In this document: positions 52,316-60,486 of the stretch, in pieces
How the letters are laid out: every line of letters begins with the position of its first letter
Position numbering within the stretch: position 1 is the first letter of the stretch
DNA from: Nocardia mikamii NBRC 108933
GTDB lineage: Bacteria; Actinomycetota; Actinomycetes; Mycobacteriales; Mycobacteriaceae
Assembly (NCBI RefSeq): GCF_001613505.1
Contig: NZ_BDCM01000009.1
Coordinates: 62,001 to 126,000 of the forward strand
DNA length: 64,000 bases
Direction: 5' to 3'
Made by a program: the position numbers and the translations under genes
Notes under the pieces: model-generated
Seen by the model: only the letters and a program-made list of their open reading frames with translations
What the model was told of the DNA's origin: nothing
The model's database searches: none

Positions 52316-52969
52316 TCAGGCAGTCAGTGCCGTGTAGGCGCCGGCGTAGAACACCGATTTGATCGATCCCAGGGTGCCTTGGTCCTTGGCGCCCAGCGGG
52401 GCCAGTAGGTCGATGGCCGTCTCGATCTCCTCACCCGTGGCGGCGGTGGCGTCGACGAGACCGTATCGGTGCGCTTCGGTCCCACCGAACCGGCGGCCGG
52501 TGAGTACCGCGGCGGTGACGGCCTCCGCCGACAGCTTGGCCTGCACGAGCGCGGCCAGAGCCGGAGTGAACGGTACGTGGATGTCGACCTCGGGGAAGCA
52601 GAAGTAGCCGCGATCGGCGCGCATGACGCGCTGGTCGTGCGCGAGCGCGAGCATGGCGCCGGCACCGAAGGCGTGGCCCGGCAGGGCCGCCACGCTCGGC
52701 ACGGGCAGGGTGAGCACGCGCGCCAGCAGCCCCTGCACCTGTTCGACGTACCACGGTGCGCGTTCACCGTTGGCGCTCAACCAGTCCAGGTCTAGGCCGT
52801 TGGAGTAGAACTTGCCGCTCGCGGTGGTGATCAACCCGGTCGCGCCGTCGGCGAGCACGGTGTCGAGGTGAGCGTTCACGGCGGCGAGGAATTCCGGTGA
52901 GAAGCGGTTCTCGCCCGCGCCGAGGTCGAGGACGGCGACGCTGTCACGGTAGGTGAGGGTGGGGGACAT
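52316..52969 (-). CDS. Enoyl-CoA hydratase/isomerase family protein
   Basis: A 217-residue short crotonase-fold protein. It has GLITTASGKFYSNGLDLDWL, then VAALPGHAFGAGAMLALAHD with the oxyanion loops, and ICFPEVDIHVPF-type lines (YFCFPEVDIHVPFTP). The classic second catalytic Glu of hydratases is not apparent, which together with 'SNGLDL' resembles delta3-enoyl-CoA isomerases. ATG 52969 follows GGAGACC. It is convergent with the large fusion and divergent from no gene; the TetR gene lies upstream on the same strand, 42 bases away. Confidence 0.88.
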   Translation of the reverse strand: MSPTLTYRDSVAVLDLGAGENRFSPEFLAAVNAHLDTVLADGATGLITTASGKFYSNGLDLDWLSANGERAPWYVEQVQGLLARVLTLPVPSVAALPGHAFGAGAMLALAHDQRVMRADRGYFCFPEVDIHVPFTPALAALVQAKLSAEAVTAAVLTGRRFGGTEAHRYGLVDATAATGEEIETAIDLLAPLGAKDQGTLGSIKSVFYAGAYTALTA

Positions 52970-53011
52970 CGGGTCTCCTTCGGGTTTTCGGTGATGGCCG
53001 GTATTTCTGGG

Positions 53012-53632
53012 TCAGCGTTTCGGTGGTGGCCCGGCGGTGACGGCGGCCCGGACGGCCGCTCGCAACCGCATGCGGGTGTCGGGGTCGGCGAGGCGGTCGC
53101 GCGACAGCAGCAGCGCGGTGGGCAGATCGACGATGCAGGCGGTGATCACCTCGACGGCGCGCCGGTCCTCGCGTTGCCACAGGTGCGCCGACAGCCTGCG
53201 CATCACCGCGACGAGCCCGCGGTGTTGTGACCGCACCTCGGCGGCCACGCTCTCGGGCAGCTCCGCGGCCAGGACCTCGTCGTGGCGCAGCATCGTCACC
53301 AGGCGCGAGGAGGCCGGATACCGTTCGGCGAACTCCGCGGGCGCCTCGGCCGCGCGCACGACCGCCTGCACGGCGGGGTCGCTGCCGGAATCGTCGGCCA
53401 GCGCCTCGTCGACGAGTTCGTTCTGTACGTCCAGGAACCGGCGCGCGGCGCGAATCCACATGCGCGCCACCAGTTCCGCGCGCGAGCCGAAGCTGTGGTA
53501 GATCGCGCCGTTCGACATTCCGCTGGCAGCCGCGACCGCGCGGATGGTCACCGCCGGCACACCGGCGGCCACGGCGAGCGCTTCGGCATGGTCGAGAACG
53601 ACGTCGAGATCGTGAATGCGAGGGCGGGGCAC
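53012..53632 (-). CDS. TetR-family regulator
   Basis: A 206-residue repressor. The HTH is VTIRAVAAASGMSNGAIYHSFGS at ~28-50 (shortened here: AVAAASGMSNGAIYHSF), followed by the ligand-binding helices. A TetR_C-type end carries ALLLSRDRLADPDTRMRL. The start is GTG 53632; longer frames extend past the operator and are rejected. A long palindrome lies ten bases upstream. It is in the same direction as the crotonase at 52316 and may control it and the divergent patatin gene. Confidence 0.92.
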   Translation of the reverse strand: MPRPRIHDLDVVLDHAEALAVAAGVPAVTIRAVAAASGMSNGAIYHSFGSRAELVARMWIRAARRFLDVQNELVDEALADDSGSDPAVQAVVRAAEAPAEFAERYPASSRLVTMLRHDEVLAAELPESVAAEVRSQHRGLVAVMRRLSAHLWQREDRRAVEVITACIVDLPTALLLSRDRLADPDTRMRLRAAVRAAVTAGPPPKR

Positions 53633-53641
53633 GATCCCACC

Positions 53642-53665
53642 GTAACAGAGCAATTGCTCTATTAC
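53642..53665. promoter_or_regulatory. TetR operator palindrome
   Basis: A 24-base dyad: perfect 14-base AGAGCAATTGCTCT core with GTAA/TTAC outer bases (22 of 24 positions symmetric). It begins ten bases before the TetR start codon. Strong candidate autoregulatory operator. Confidence 0.85.
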
Positions 53666-53787
53666 TGGGTGGTGTGCGCCACACGACCGACGCCGAGTAC
53701 CCACGGCCCGCCCACGAGCGCCGACATCGCGGTCGGTGATGATCCGAGGCGCTGCGCGAGGGGGAGCGCGCCGGTAGTGTCGCGCTC

Positions 53788-54627
53788 ATGTGTGCCGCAC
53801 TCTCGCCCGACCGATTCCGCACCGCATTGGTACTCGGCGGTGGCGGCCCCGTCGGGATCGCGTGGATGGCGGGAATGATGGTCGGATTGCGTGCCGCCGG
53901 GATCGATCCCGCACGCGCCGACCGGATCGTGGGCACGTCGGCGGGGTCGGTGGTCGGCGCGGTGCTCGCGGCGGGCGGCGACCTGGCACACCTGGGGGCC
54001 ACCCGGTCGTCCGGCGGCGAATCGTTCGCCCCGGATCCGCGGCGACTCGCCGAGATCTTCTCATTGCGGACCTCATCCGGCGACGCCCGCGAGATCCGCC
54101 GCCGCATGGGCGAATTGGCGCTCGCCGCCGAGGCCGGAGATCCCGGCGCCCACGTCGAACGGATCGCCCGGCTGGCCGGTGTCACCGAATGGCCGGAGGC
54201 CGACCTGCACGTCACCACGATCGATATCGGCACCGGCGAACTGCAGGTGTGGACCCGCGACACGGCAGCGTCGTTGCCGCAGGCGCTGGCCGCCAGTACC
54301 GCGGTGCCCGGTGTCTTCCCGCCGATCCCGATCGGCGAATCCCGCTATTTCGACGGCGGCGTGCGCTCGGCCCTCAATGCCGACCTGGCCGCCGGCGCGG
54401 AGAACGTGGTGATCATGGAACCGCTCGCGCACATGTTCCCCCGCACCCGCGCAGACAGCGCACACGGCGCGGCGACCGAGATCTCGCTCGCCCCGGACGC
54501 CGACGCGGTGGCGGTGTTCGGCTTCGACGTGTTCAACCCGGCCGCGTTGACTCCCGCCTACGAGGCCGGGCTGCGCCAATCAGCGGATGCGGCAGGGCAA
54601 TTGGCCGACGTCGGGTTCGATGCCTGA
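53788..54627 (+). CDS. Patatin-like phospholipase
   Basis: A 279-residue lipid acyl hydrolase. The oxyanion loop is LVLGGGGPVGIAW at ~15-27. The nucleophile Ser51 is in VGTSAGSVVGA, and the catalytic Asp is in RYFDGGVRSALNADL. The dyad is complete, so it should hydrolyse phospholipid or another ester. No signal peptide is seen. It is divergent from the TetR gene, with the operator palindrome in the 155-base gap, and converges on the M1 peptidase. Confidence 0.93.
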   Translation: MCAALSPDRFRTALVLGGGGPVGIAWMAGMMVGLRAAGIDPARADRIVGTSAGSVVGAVLAAGGDLAHLGATRSSGGESFAPDPRRLAEIFSLRTSSGDAREIRRRMGELALAAEAGDPGAHVERIARLAGVTEWPEADLHVTTIDIGTGELQVWTRDTAASLPQALAASTAVPGVFPPIPIGESRYFDGGVRSALNADLAAGAENVVIMEPLAHMFPRTRADSAHGAATEISLAPDADAVAVFGFDVFNPAALTPAYEAGLRQSADAAGQLADVGFDA

Positions 54628-54673
54628 GGCCGGCGCCTGACCCAGCTCCTCGTGCCGGGGCCTCCGATTCGGC

Positions 54674-56032
54674 TCAGCTGCCGACCGCACCCAACCCGTG
54701 CTGCGGCAGGTCGGGCAGCGCGGTGCGGTAGAGCCAGCTGTCCCACAGCTCGCGCAGGGGTGCCGGGCTGTAGTGGCCGGCGAGGTCGGTGAAGTCCTCG
54801 GCGGCGACGGTGCCGTAGCGGTGCCGGGCGGTCCAGTCGCGCAGCAGGGTGAAGAAGGCGTCGTCGCCGAGGCGCAGGCGCAGCGCGTGCAGGGTGAGGG
54901 CGCCGCGTTTGTAGACGCGGTCGTCGAACATCGATGCCGGCCCGGGGTCGCCGATCACGAGATCCTGCGGGGCCCGGGCGAGGTTCTGGCGGGCGGCGCG
55001 GGCCAGCTGGTCGGCACTGGGTCCGCCGCCGGCCTGGGACCAGATCCATTCGGCGTAGCAGGCGAATCCCTCGTGCAGCCAGATGTCGCGCCACTGCCGC
55101 ACGGTGAGACTGTTGCCGAACCACTGGTGGGCCAGTTCGTGCGCGATGAGCCGTTCCGCGCCGCGCTGCCCGTCGCAGTGGTTGGCGCCGAAGATCGACA
55201 ATCCCTGTGCCTCGATGGGGATTTCGAGGTCGTCGTCGGTGACGACGACGGTGTAGCCGTGGAACGGGTAGGGCCCGAACCGGCGCTCGAATTCGGCCAT
55301 CATCTGTGGTTGCCGGGCGAAGTCGTGGTCGAAGGGGGTGCGCAGTCGCGGCGGCAGCACCGCGGTCATCGGTACCTTCGTGGCGCGTCCGGCGTCGATG
55401 CGGTGGGACCGGTAGGGCCCGATCTGAATGGTGGCCAGGTAGGAGGCCATCGGCTCGGACTGCTCGTACACCCAGGTGGTCTGGCTGGATTTGGTGGTGC
55501 GAGCGGTCAGCACGCCGTTGGCGAGCGCGTGATACGGGGAGTCGGTGGTGATCGATATCCGGTAGCTCGCCTTGGAACTGGGGTGATCGTCGCACGGGAA
55601 CCAGGACGCCGCGCCGTTGGGCTGGCTCGCCACGAGCACGCCGTCGGTGAGTTCCTCCCAGCCGACCTCACCCCACGGGCCGCGCACCGGTTTCGGGGTG
55701 CCGCCGTAGTGCACCACGATCGACAGTGCCGCTCCCGGGGGTACCTGCCGGGCGGGCGTGATCGTCAGCTTCCCCCTGGTGTGGGTGTATTTGGCGGGTT
55801 TGGCGCCGTTGACGAAAACCTTTGCCACACTCAGTGTCTGCGACAGATCCAGCGCGAATCGCGGCTGTACGACGGTGGTCACCGCCGTGATGGTGGCCCG
55901 GCCGGTCAGCCGGTTGGCGGCGACCTTGTACACCAGATCCAGTTCGTAGCGCGAGACCCGGTAGCCGCGGTTGCCGTTCTGCGGCAGATAGTCGTCGATC
56001 GGCGCCTCGGCGCCACCTCTACCCAGCTTCAT
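54674..56032 (-). CDS. M1-family zinc aminopeptidase, compact form
   Basis: A 452-residue metallopeptidase with the N-terminal beta-sandwich and the thermolysin-like domain only, lacking the C-terminal domain of larger M1 enzymes. Zinc motif HELAHQW near 297, with the third ligand Glu in WLHEGFACYAEW. The exopeptidase GxMEN motif is replaced by IEAQGLSIFG. Catalytic Tyr is probably in VYKRGALTLHAL. No signal peptide. ATG 56032 lies 13 bases downstream of the NRPS stop, so the two share an operon. Poly-epsilon-lysine-degrading enzymes of Streptomyces albulus are M1-type enzymes of similar size (from memory), which suggests a matching role. Confidence 0.93.
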   Translation of the reverse strand: MKLGRGGAEAPIDDYLPQNGNRGYRVSRYELDLVYKVAANRLTGRATITAVTTVVQPRFALDLSQTLSVAKVFVNGAKPAKYTHTRGKLTITPARQVPPGAALSIVVHYGGTPKPVRGPWGEVGWEELTDGVLVASQPNGAASWFPCDDHPSSKASYRISITTDSPYHALANGVLTARTTKSSQTTWVYEQSEPMASYLATIQIGPYRSHRIDAGRATKVPMTAVLPPRLRTPFDHDFARQPQMMAEFERRFGPYPFHGYTVVVTDDDLEIPIEAQGLSIFGANHCDGQRGAERLIAHELAHQWFGNSLTVRQWRDIWLHEGFACYAEWIWSQAGGGPSADQLARAARQNLARAPQDLVIGDPGPASMFDDRVYKRGALTLHALRLRLGDDAFFTLLRDWTARHRYGTVAAEDFTDLAGHYSPAPLRELWDSWLYRTALPDLPQHGLGAVGS

Positions 56033-56045
56033 CGACGACCTGCCT

Positions 56046-59000
56046 TCACTTGCCGCGCCGGGCATCCGGCCACGGCGCAATCGGATTGCCCTGCCACCGG
56101 GTCGACGGCGGGACGGTGTCCCCGCGCATCACCAGCGACGCCGGCCCCACGGTCGCACCGGCGCCGATGCGGGCCGCCGGCAGTGCCACACAGTGCGGGC
56201 CGAGGGTGGCACCGGCGTCGAGGGTCACGCTGTCCATGGACATGATCCGATCATGGAACAGATGTGTTTGCACCACACAGCCGCGTTCCACGGTCGCCCC
56301 GTCGCCGAGGCTGACGAGGTCGGCCTCGGGCAGCCAATACGATTCGCACCACACTCCGCGCCCGATGCGTGCGCCGAGCCCGCGCAGCCAGATGTTCATC
56401 ACCGCGGTGCCGGTGGCCGCGCGCGCGAACCACGGCGCGGCAACGGTTTCCACGAACGCGTCGCACACCTCGTTGCGCCATACGAACGAACTCCACAGCG
56501 GATGTTCCACTCGCTGGATGCGGCCGACGATCAGCCATTTCGCCGCCACCGCGCACGCCCCGGCGACGGCGCCGGCGATCAGCAGCACCACCCCGGAACA
56601 CAGGGCGGCCAGCCAGTATCCGGGCCCGGATGCCAGCCAGGCCAGCGTGAACAGCACACCGAGCCCGATGCCGAAGCTGAGGATCACCGGGACGAGCCGG
56701 CACGTCTCCACCAGCGCGCGGGCCAGTTTGAGTTTCAGCGGCGGGTCGAAGGTGCGGGCGGTGTCGGAATCGCCGGCGGTGCGGCGCAACCGCACCGGCG
56801 GGCTGCCCAGCCACGACGAACCCGCTTTCGCCTTCTCCGGAGCCGCCGACAACACCGCCACCAAACCGTTCTTGGGCACCCGCCGTCCGGGCGCGGTCAT
56901 ACCGGAGTTACCCAGAAAGGCCCGCTTTCCCACCTTGGCGCCGCCGATGTGCATCCAGCCGCCGCCGAGTTCGTAGCCGGCGATCATGGTGTCGTCGGCG
57001 AGGAAGGCCCCGTCGGCGACCTTGGTGAATTTCGGCAGCAGCAGCACCGTCGACGCCTCGACGCCCTTGCCGACGTCGGCGCCGAGCAGCCGCAGCCACA
57101 GCGGGGTGAGCAGACTGGCATACAGCGGGAACAGGAAGGTGCGCGCGGAGTCGGTGAGTCGTTCGGTGGCCCAGGCCTGCCAGCCCACGCGGCTGCGCAC
57201 CGGATGGTAGCCCTCGGTCAAGCCGATCGAGAGCACCCGGATCGCGACCACGGTCACCGCGGCGAAGACGGCGAGCACGATCAGCGCGGCCACCGGCAGC
57301 ATCAGCATCGCGTGCGCCAGCGCCCCGGTGAGGGTGGTTTCGTCACGGATCCACCAGGCCAGCAGCAGTCCGCCCGCGGCGAGGGCGATCACCGGCAGCG
57401 CCGACAGCAGCATCGAGGTCACCCCGAAGGCGAGCACCCAGTGCAGCGCACGCGGCGGTGTGGTGGCGGGCCAGCGATGTTCGGCGGGGCCGACCTTCAC
57501 CGCGGGTGATCCGGCCCAGCTCTGTCCGGCCTTCACCTTCCCGAACACGGCCGAACCGGGTTCGATGACGGCGTTCTTGCCGATCACCGCGCCGGGCATC
57601 ACCGTGGAGCGGGAACCGACCACCGCACCGGGGCCGATGCGGATCTCACCGATGTGCACGCGGTCGCCGTCGATCCAGTATCCGGCCAGGTCCACTTCCG
57701 GTTCGACGCTGCACCCGTCGCCGAGTTCGAGCATCCCGGTGACCGGCGGCAGCGTGTGCAGGTCGACGCCGCGCCCGATGCGTGCGCCCAGCGCCCGCGC
57801 GAACGGCACCATCCACGGTGCGCCGGACAGGTTGTGCGCGCCCGCCGCCTCGGCCATTCGCACCGCGGTCCACAGGCGCAGATGGACCGAGCCGCCGCGC
57901 GGGTAGCTGCCGGGGCGCACGCCGCGCAGCAGGAGCCGGGCGCCGGCCACGCAGATCGCCATCCGGCCGGGCGGTGAGATGAACAGGACGAATCCGGCCA
58001 GCGCCCACCACCACGACAGTCCCGGCATCCAGGGCAGCGCGCCGAAGCGGGAGGCGATGTTGGTGACCACGCCGAGCCAGGTCAGCCATTGCAGGCCGGT
58101 GAGGGTGGTCAGCGGCACCGAGGCCAGCACCTGGATCCATTGCGCGCGTCGCGGTGTCGGAGCGACGTGGCGGGTGGCTGCCTGTTCGGTGGGGGCGGCG
58201 GCGTCGATGAAGTCGGCCAGCGCGCCCAGGCGCGGATGGTCGTAGAGGTCGGCGACGGTGATCTGGGGCAGTCGTTCGCGCAGCGCGGTGACCAGCTGCG
58301 CCGCCGACAGCGAACCGCCACCGAGGTCGAAGAAATCCGAATCCAGGCCGTCGATGTCGGCGCCGAGCACCGAATGCCACAGTCCCGCAAGCCAATACGC
58401 GGTGCCGTCCAGTCCCGCGCCGGGTTCACCGTCGGCGCCGGGCAACGGCCACGGCAGCGCGTCACGGTCGACTTTTCCCGAGGTGCGGGTGGGCAATTCG
58501 CCGAGTACGGCGAGGCGGGGCACGAGGGCGGCGGGCAGTCGTCCGGCGAGCAGTTCCCGCGCGCGCGGCAGGTCGATGTCGTCGTCACCGGTGGACAGGT
58601 AGCCGACGAGGATCGCAGTGCCGGCGGCGGTGGTGCGCACGGCGGCCGCGGCGGCGGTGACGCCGGGCAGATCTTGCAGCGCGGCGTCGAGTTCGCCGAG
58701 TTCGATCCGGCGTCCGCCGACCTTGACCTGGTCGTCGGCGCGGCCGAGGAAGATCAGTCCGGCGGGGTCGTTGCGCACCATATCGCCGGAGCGGTAGGCG
58801 CGCTGCCATCCGAGGGTCGGCATCGGCGCGTATTTCTCGGCGTCCTTGGCCGGGTCGAGGTAGCGGGCGAGTCCGACGCCGCCGATGACCAGTTCACCGG
58901 ATTCCCCTTCGGCGACGGGCGTGCCGTAGGCGTCGACGACGGCCAGATCCCAGCCGTCCAACGGTAGTCCGATGCGTACCGGCGGGGTGCCGGTGAGCTG

Positions 59001-60227
59001 CGCCGCGCACGCCACCACGGTGGCCTCGGTGGGTCCGTAGGTGTTCCACACCTCGCGGTCGTCGCTGCCGGCGAGCCGCTCGGCCAGTTCCGGGGGGACC
59101 GCTTCGCCGCCGAAGATCAGCAACCGCACCGCGTCGAGCGCCTCGGGTGGCCACATGGCGGCCAGGGTGGGCACGGTGGACACGATGCTGATCCCGCGGC
59201 GCACCAGCCACGGGCCCAGGTCCATCCCGCTGCGCACCAGCGCGCGCGGCGCCGGGACCAGGCACGCGCCGTGCCGCCACGCCAGCCACATCTCCTCGCA
59301 GGAGGCGTCGAAGGCCACCGACAGTCCGGCCAGCACCCGGTCGCCGGGCCCGATCGGTTCCTGCTGCAGGAACATTCGCGCTTCGGCGTCGACGAAGGCG
59401 GCGGCGTTGCGGTGGGTGACCGCGACACCTTTGGGGGTGCCGGTGGAGCCGGAGGTGAAGATGATCCAGGCGTCGTCGTCGACGGTGGGGCCGGTCGCGT
59501 CGGGGCCCACAGGCACTCGGTTGTCGTCGCGGCGCGCGGCGGTGCCTTCCGGCGCAGCGGCGGTGTCGTCACGCTGTGTGGTGGTGATGCCCGCGGCGGT
59601 GACGACCGCGGCGACGGCGGCCTCGCCGAAGACGAGCTCGGCGCGTTCCTCCGGGTCGTCGGCGTCGACGGGCACGTAGGCGGCCCCGGCGTGCAGGACG
59701 GCGAGGATGGTCACATACAGCCGCGCGGTGCCCGACGGGATCCGCACGCCGACGCGGTCGCCGCGACCGATGCCCGCCGCCCGCAGCTCGGCCACCGAGG
59801 CGTCGATCGCCGCGAGCAACTCCTGGTACGTCAGCACCTCGGTGCCGTCGTCGACGGCATCCGCGTCGGGGTAGGCGTGGGCTGTTTCGGCGAGGATGTC
59901 GACCAGTGTCCGGGGCTGCGCCGCAGCGGCTCCACGCAGCAGCGGCGAGACCGGAGCGTGCCCCGTGCGCTGCGCGGAGTCCGGGTCGACGAGATCGGGT
60001 GCCGATTGCCCGTCGGTGCCGCTCACCGCCGAGCCGGAGGGGCCGGCATCTGCGCCGGTTCGGGAGTCGGTCGTGGTCGCGGCGTCCGTCGTGGCCGGGG
60101 AATCGGTCGGAGTCTCGGAGTCCGTCGGGACTGTGGGTTCGGGGGGCTCACCATTCGTGTCGCTGCCCGAGGGCGCGGTGGGCGGCGCATCGGTAGCGCC
60201 CGCACCCGACTGCGAACCGACGATCAC
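56046..60227 (-). CDS. Membrane NRPS of the Pls/PosA (poly-amino-acid synthetase) type
   Basis: A 1393-residue enzyme. Residues ~1-110 are a disordered Thr/Pro/Asp-rich head. An adenylation domain fills ~110-575 (IIFTSGSTGTPKG, NTYGPTEATVVACAAQ, YRSGDMV, GRADDQVKVGGRRIEL). A carrier domain has FFDLGGGSLSAAQL with the phosphopantetheine Ser near 639. Then come membrane segments around three left-handed beta-helix blocks (~830-920, 1085-1150, 1300-1385; GARIGRGV, IGPGAVVGSRSTVMPGAVIG), the plan of epsilon-poly-L-lysine synthetase. Reading the specificity pocket by hand against GrsA gives D-A-E-S-I-G-T-V-V, a lysine-like code with Glu at position 239. No condensation or thioesterase domain is present. 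Start GTG 60227. Confidence 0.95.
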   Translation of the reverse strand: MIVGSQSGAGATDAPPTAPSGSDTNGEPPEPTVPTDSETPTDSPATTDAATTTDSRTGADAGPSGSAVSGTDGQSAPDLVDPDSAQRTGHAPVSPLLRGAAAAQPRTLVDILAETAHAYPDADAVDDGTEVLTYQELLAAIDASVAELRAAGIGRGDRVGVRIPSGTARLYVTILAVLHAGAAYVPVDADDPEERAELVFGEAAVAAVVTAAGITTTQRDDTAAAPEGTAARRDDNRVPVGPDATGPTVDDDAWIIFTSGSTGTPKGVAVTHRNAAAFVDAEARMFLQQEPIGPGDRVLAGLSVAFDASCEEMWLAWRHGACLVPAPRALVRSGMDLGPWLVRRGISIVSTVPTLAAMWPPEALDAVRLLIFGGEAVPPELAERLAGSDDREVWNTYGPTEATVVACAAQLTGTPPVRIGLPLDGWDLAVVDAYGTPVAEGESGELVIGGVGLARYLDPAKDAEKYAPMPTLGWQRAYRSGDMVRNDPAGLIFLGRADDQVKVGGRRIELGELDAALQDLPGVTAAAAAVRTTAAGTAILVGYLSTGDDDIDLPRARELLAGRLPAALVPRLAVLGELPTRTSGKVDRDALPWPLPGADGEPGAGLDGTAYWLAGLWHSVLGADIDGLDSDFFDLGGGSLSAAQLVTALRERLPQITVADLYDHPRLGALADFIDAAAPTEQAATRHVAPTPRRAQWIQVLASVPLTTLTGLQWLTWLGVVTNIASRFGALPWMPGLSWWWALAGFVLFISPPGRMAICVAGARLLLRGVRPGSYPRGGSVHLRLWTAVRMAEAAGAHNLSGAPWMVPFARALGARIGRGVDLHTLPPVTGMLELGDGCSVEPEVDLAGYWIDGDRVHIGEIRIGPGAVVGSRSTVMPGAVIGKNAVIEPGSAVFGKVKAGQSWAGSPAVKVGPAEHRWPATTPPRALHWVLAFGVTSMLLSALPVIALAAGGLLLAWWIRDETTLTGALAHAMLMLPVAALIVLAVFAAVTVVAIRVLSIGLTEGYHPVRSRVGWQAWATERLTDSARTFLFPLYASLLTPLWLRLLGADVGKGVEASTVLLLPKFTKVADGAFLADDTMIAGYELGGGWMHIGGAKVGKRAFLGNSGMTAPGRRVPKNGLVAVLSAAPEKAKAGSSWLGSPPVRLRRTAGDSDTARTFDPPLKLKLARALVETCRLVPVILSFGIGLGVLFTLAWLASGPGYWLAALCSGVVLLIAGAVAGACAVAAKWLIVGRIQRVEHPLWSSFVWRNEVCDAFVETVAAPWFARAATGTAVMNIWLRGLGARIGRGVWCESYWLPEADLVSLGDGATVERGCVVQTHLFHDRIMSMDSVTLDAGATLGPHCVALPAARIGAGATVGPASLVMRGDTVPPSTRWQGNPIAPWPDARRGK

Positions 60228-60486
60228 GTTTCTGCCTGCCTCTCCCGTTCCGGCTATCGGACGTCCGGTTGTCTCACATTGGGGTTACCGTTGCGCAAAC
60301 ACCAGCTGTCCGGTTCACGCGCGTCCGGGCCGCCGCAGCCCCCGGCAGTCGCACCCTCGGCCCGCCCTATTGTCCCAACACAACCGCGCGTGCCGTCTCT
60401 CGGGGCCGACGAGCGTATTCGCTCGCGATATGCCGGAACCCCGGTGGCCGCGAACCGTCCCCGTGTTCCGATGCGCGGCCGGACGG

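Noticed and set aside
60228..60486. Gene between the NRPS and the APC permease
   Set aside because: Only short Pro/Arg-rich frames without start sites; best seen as the NRPS promoter region.
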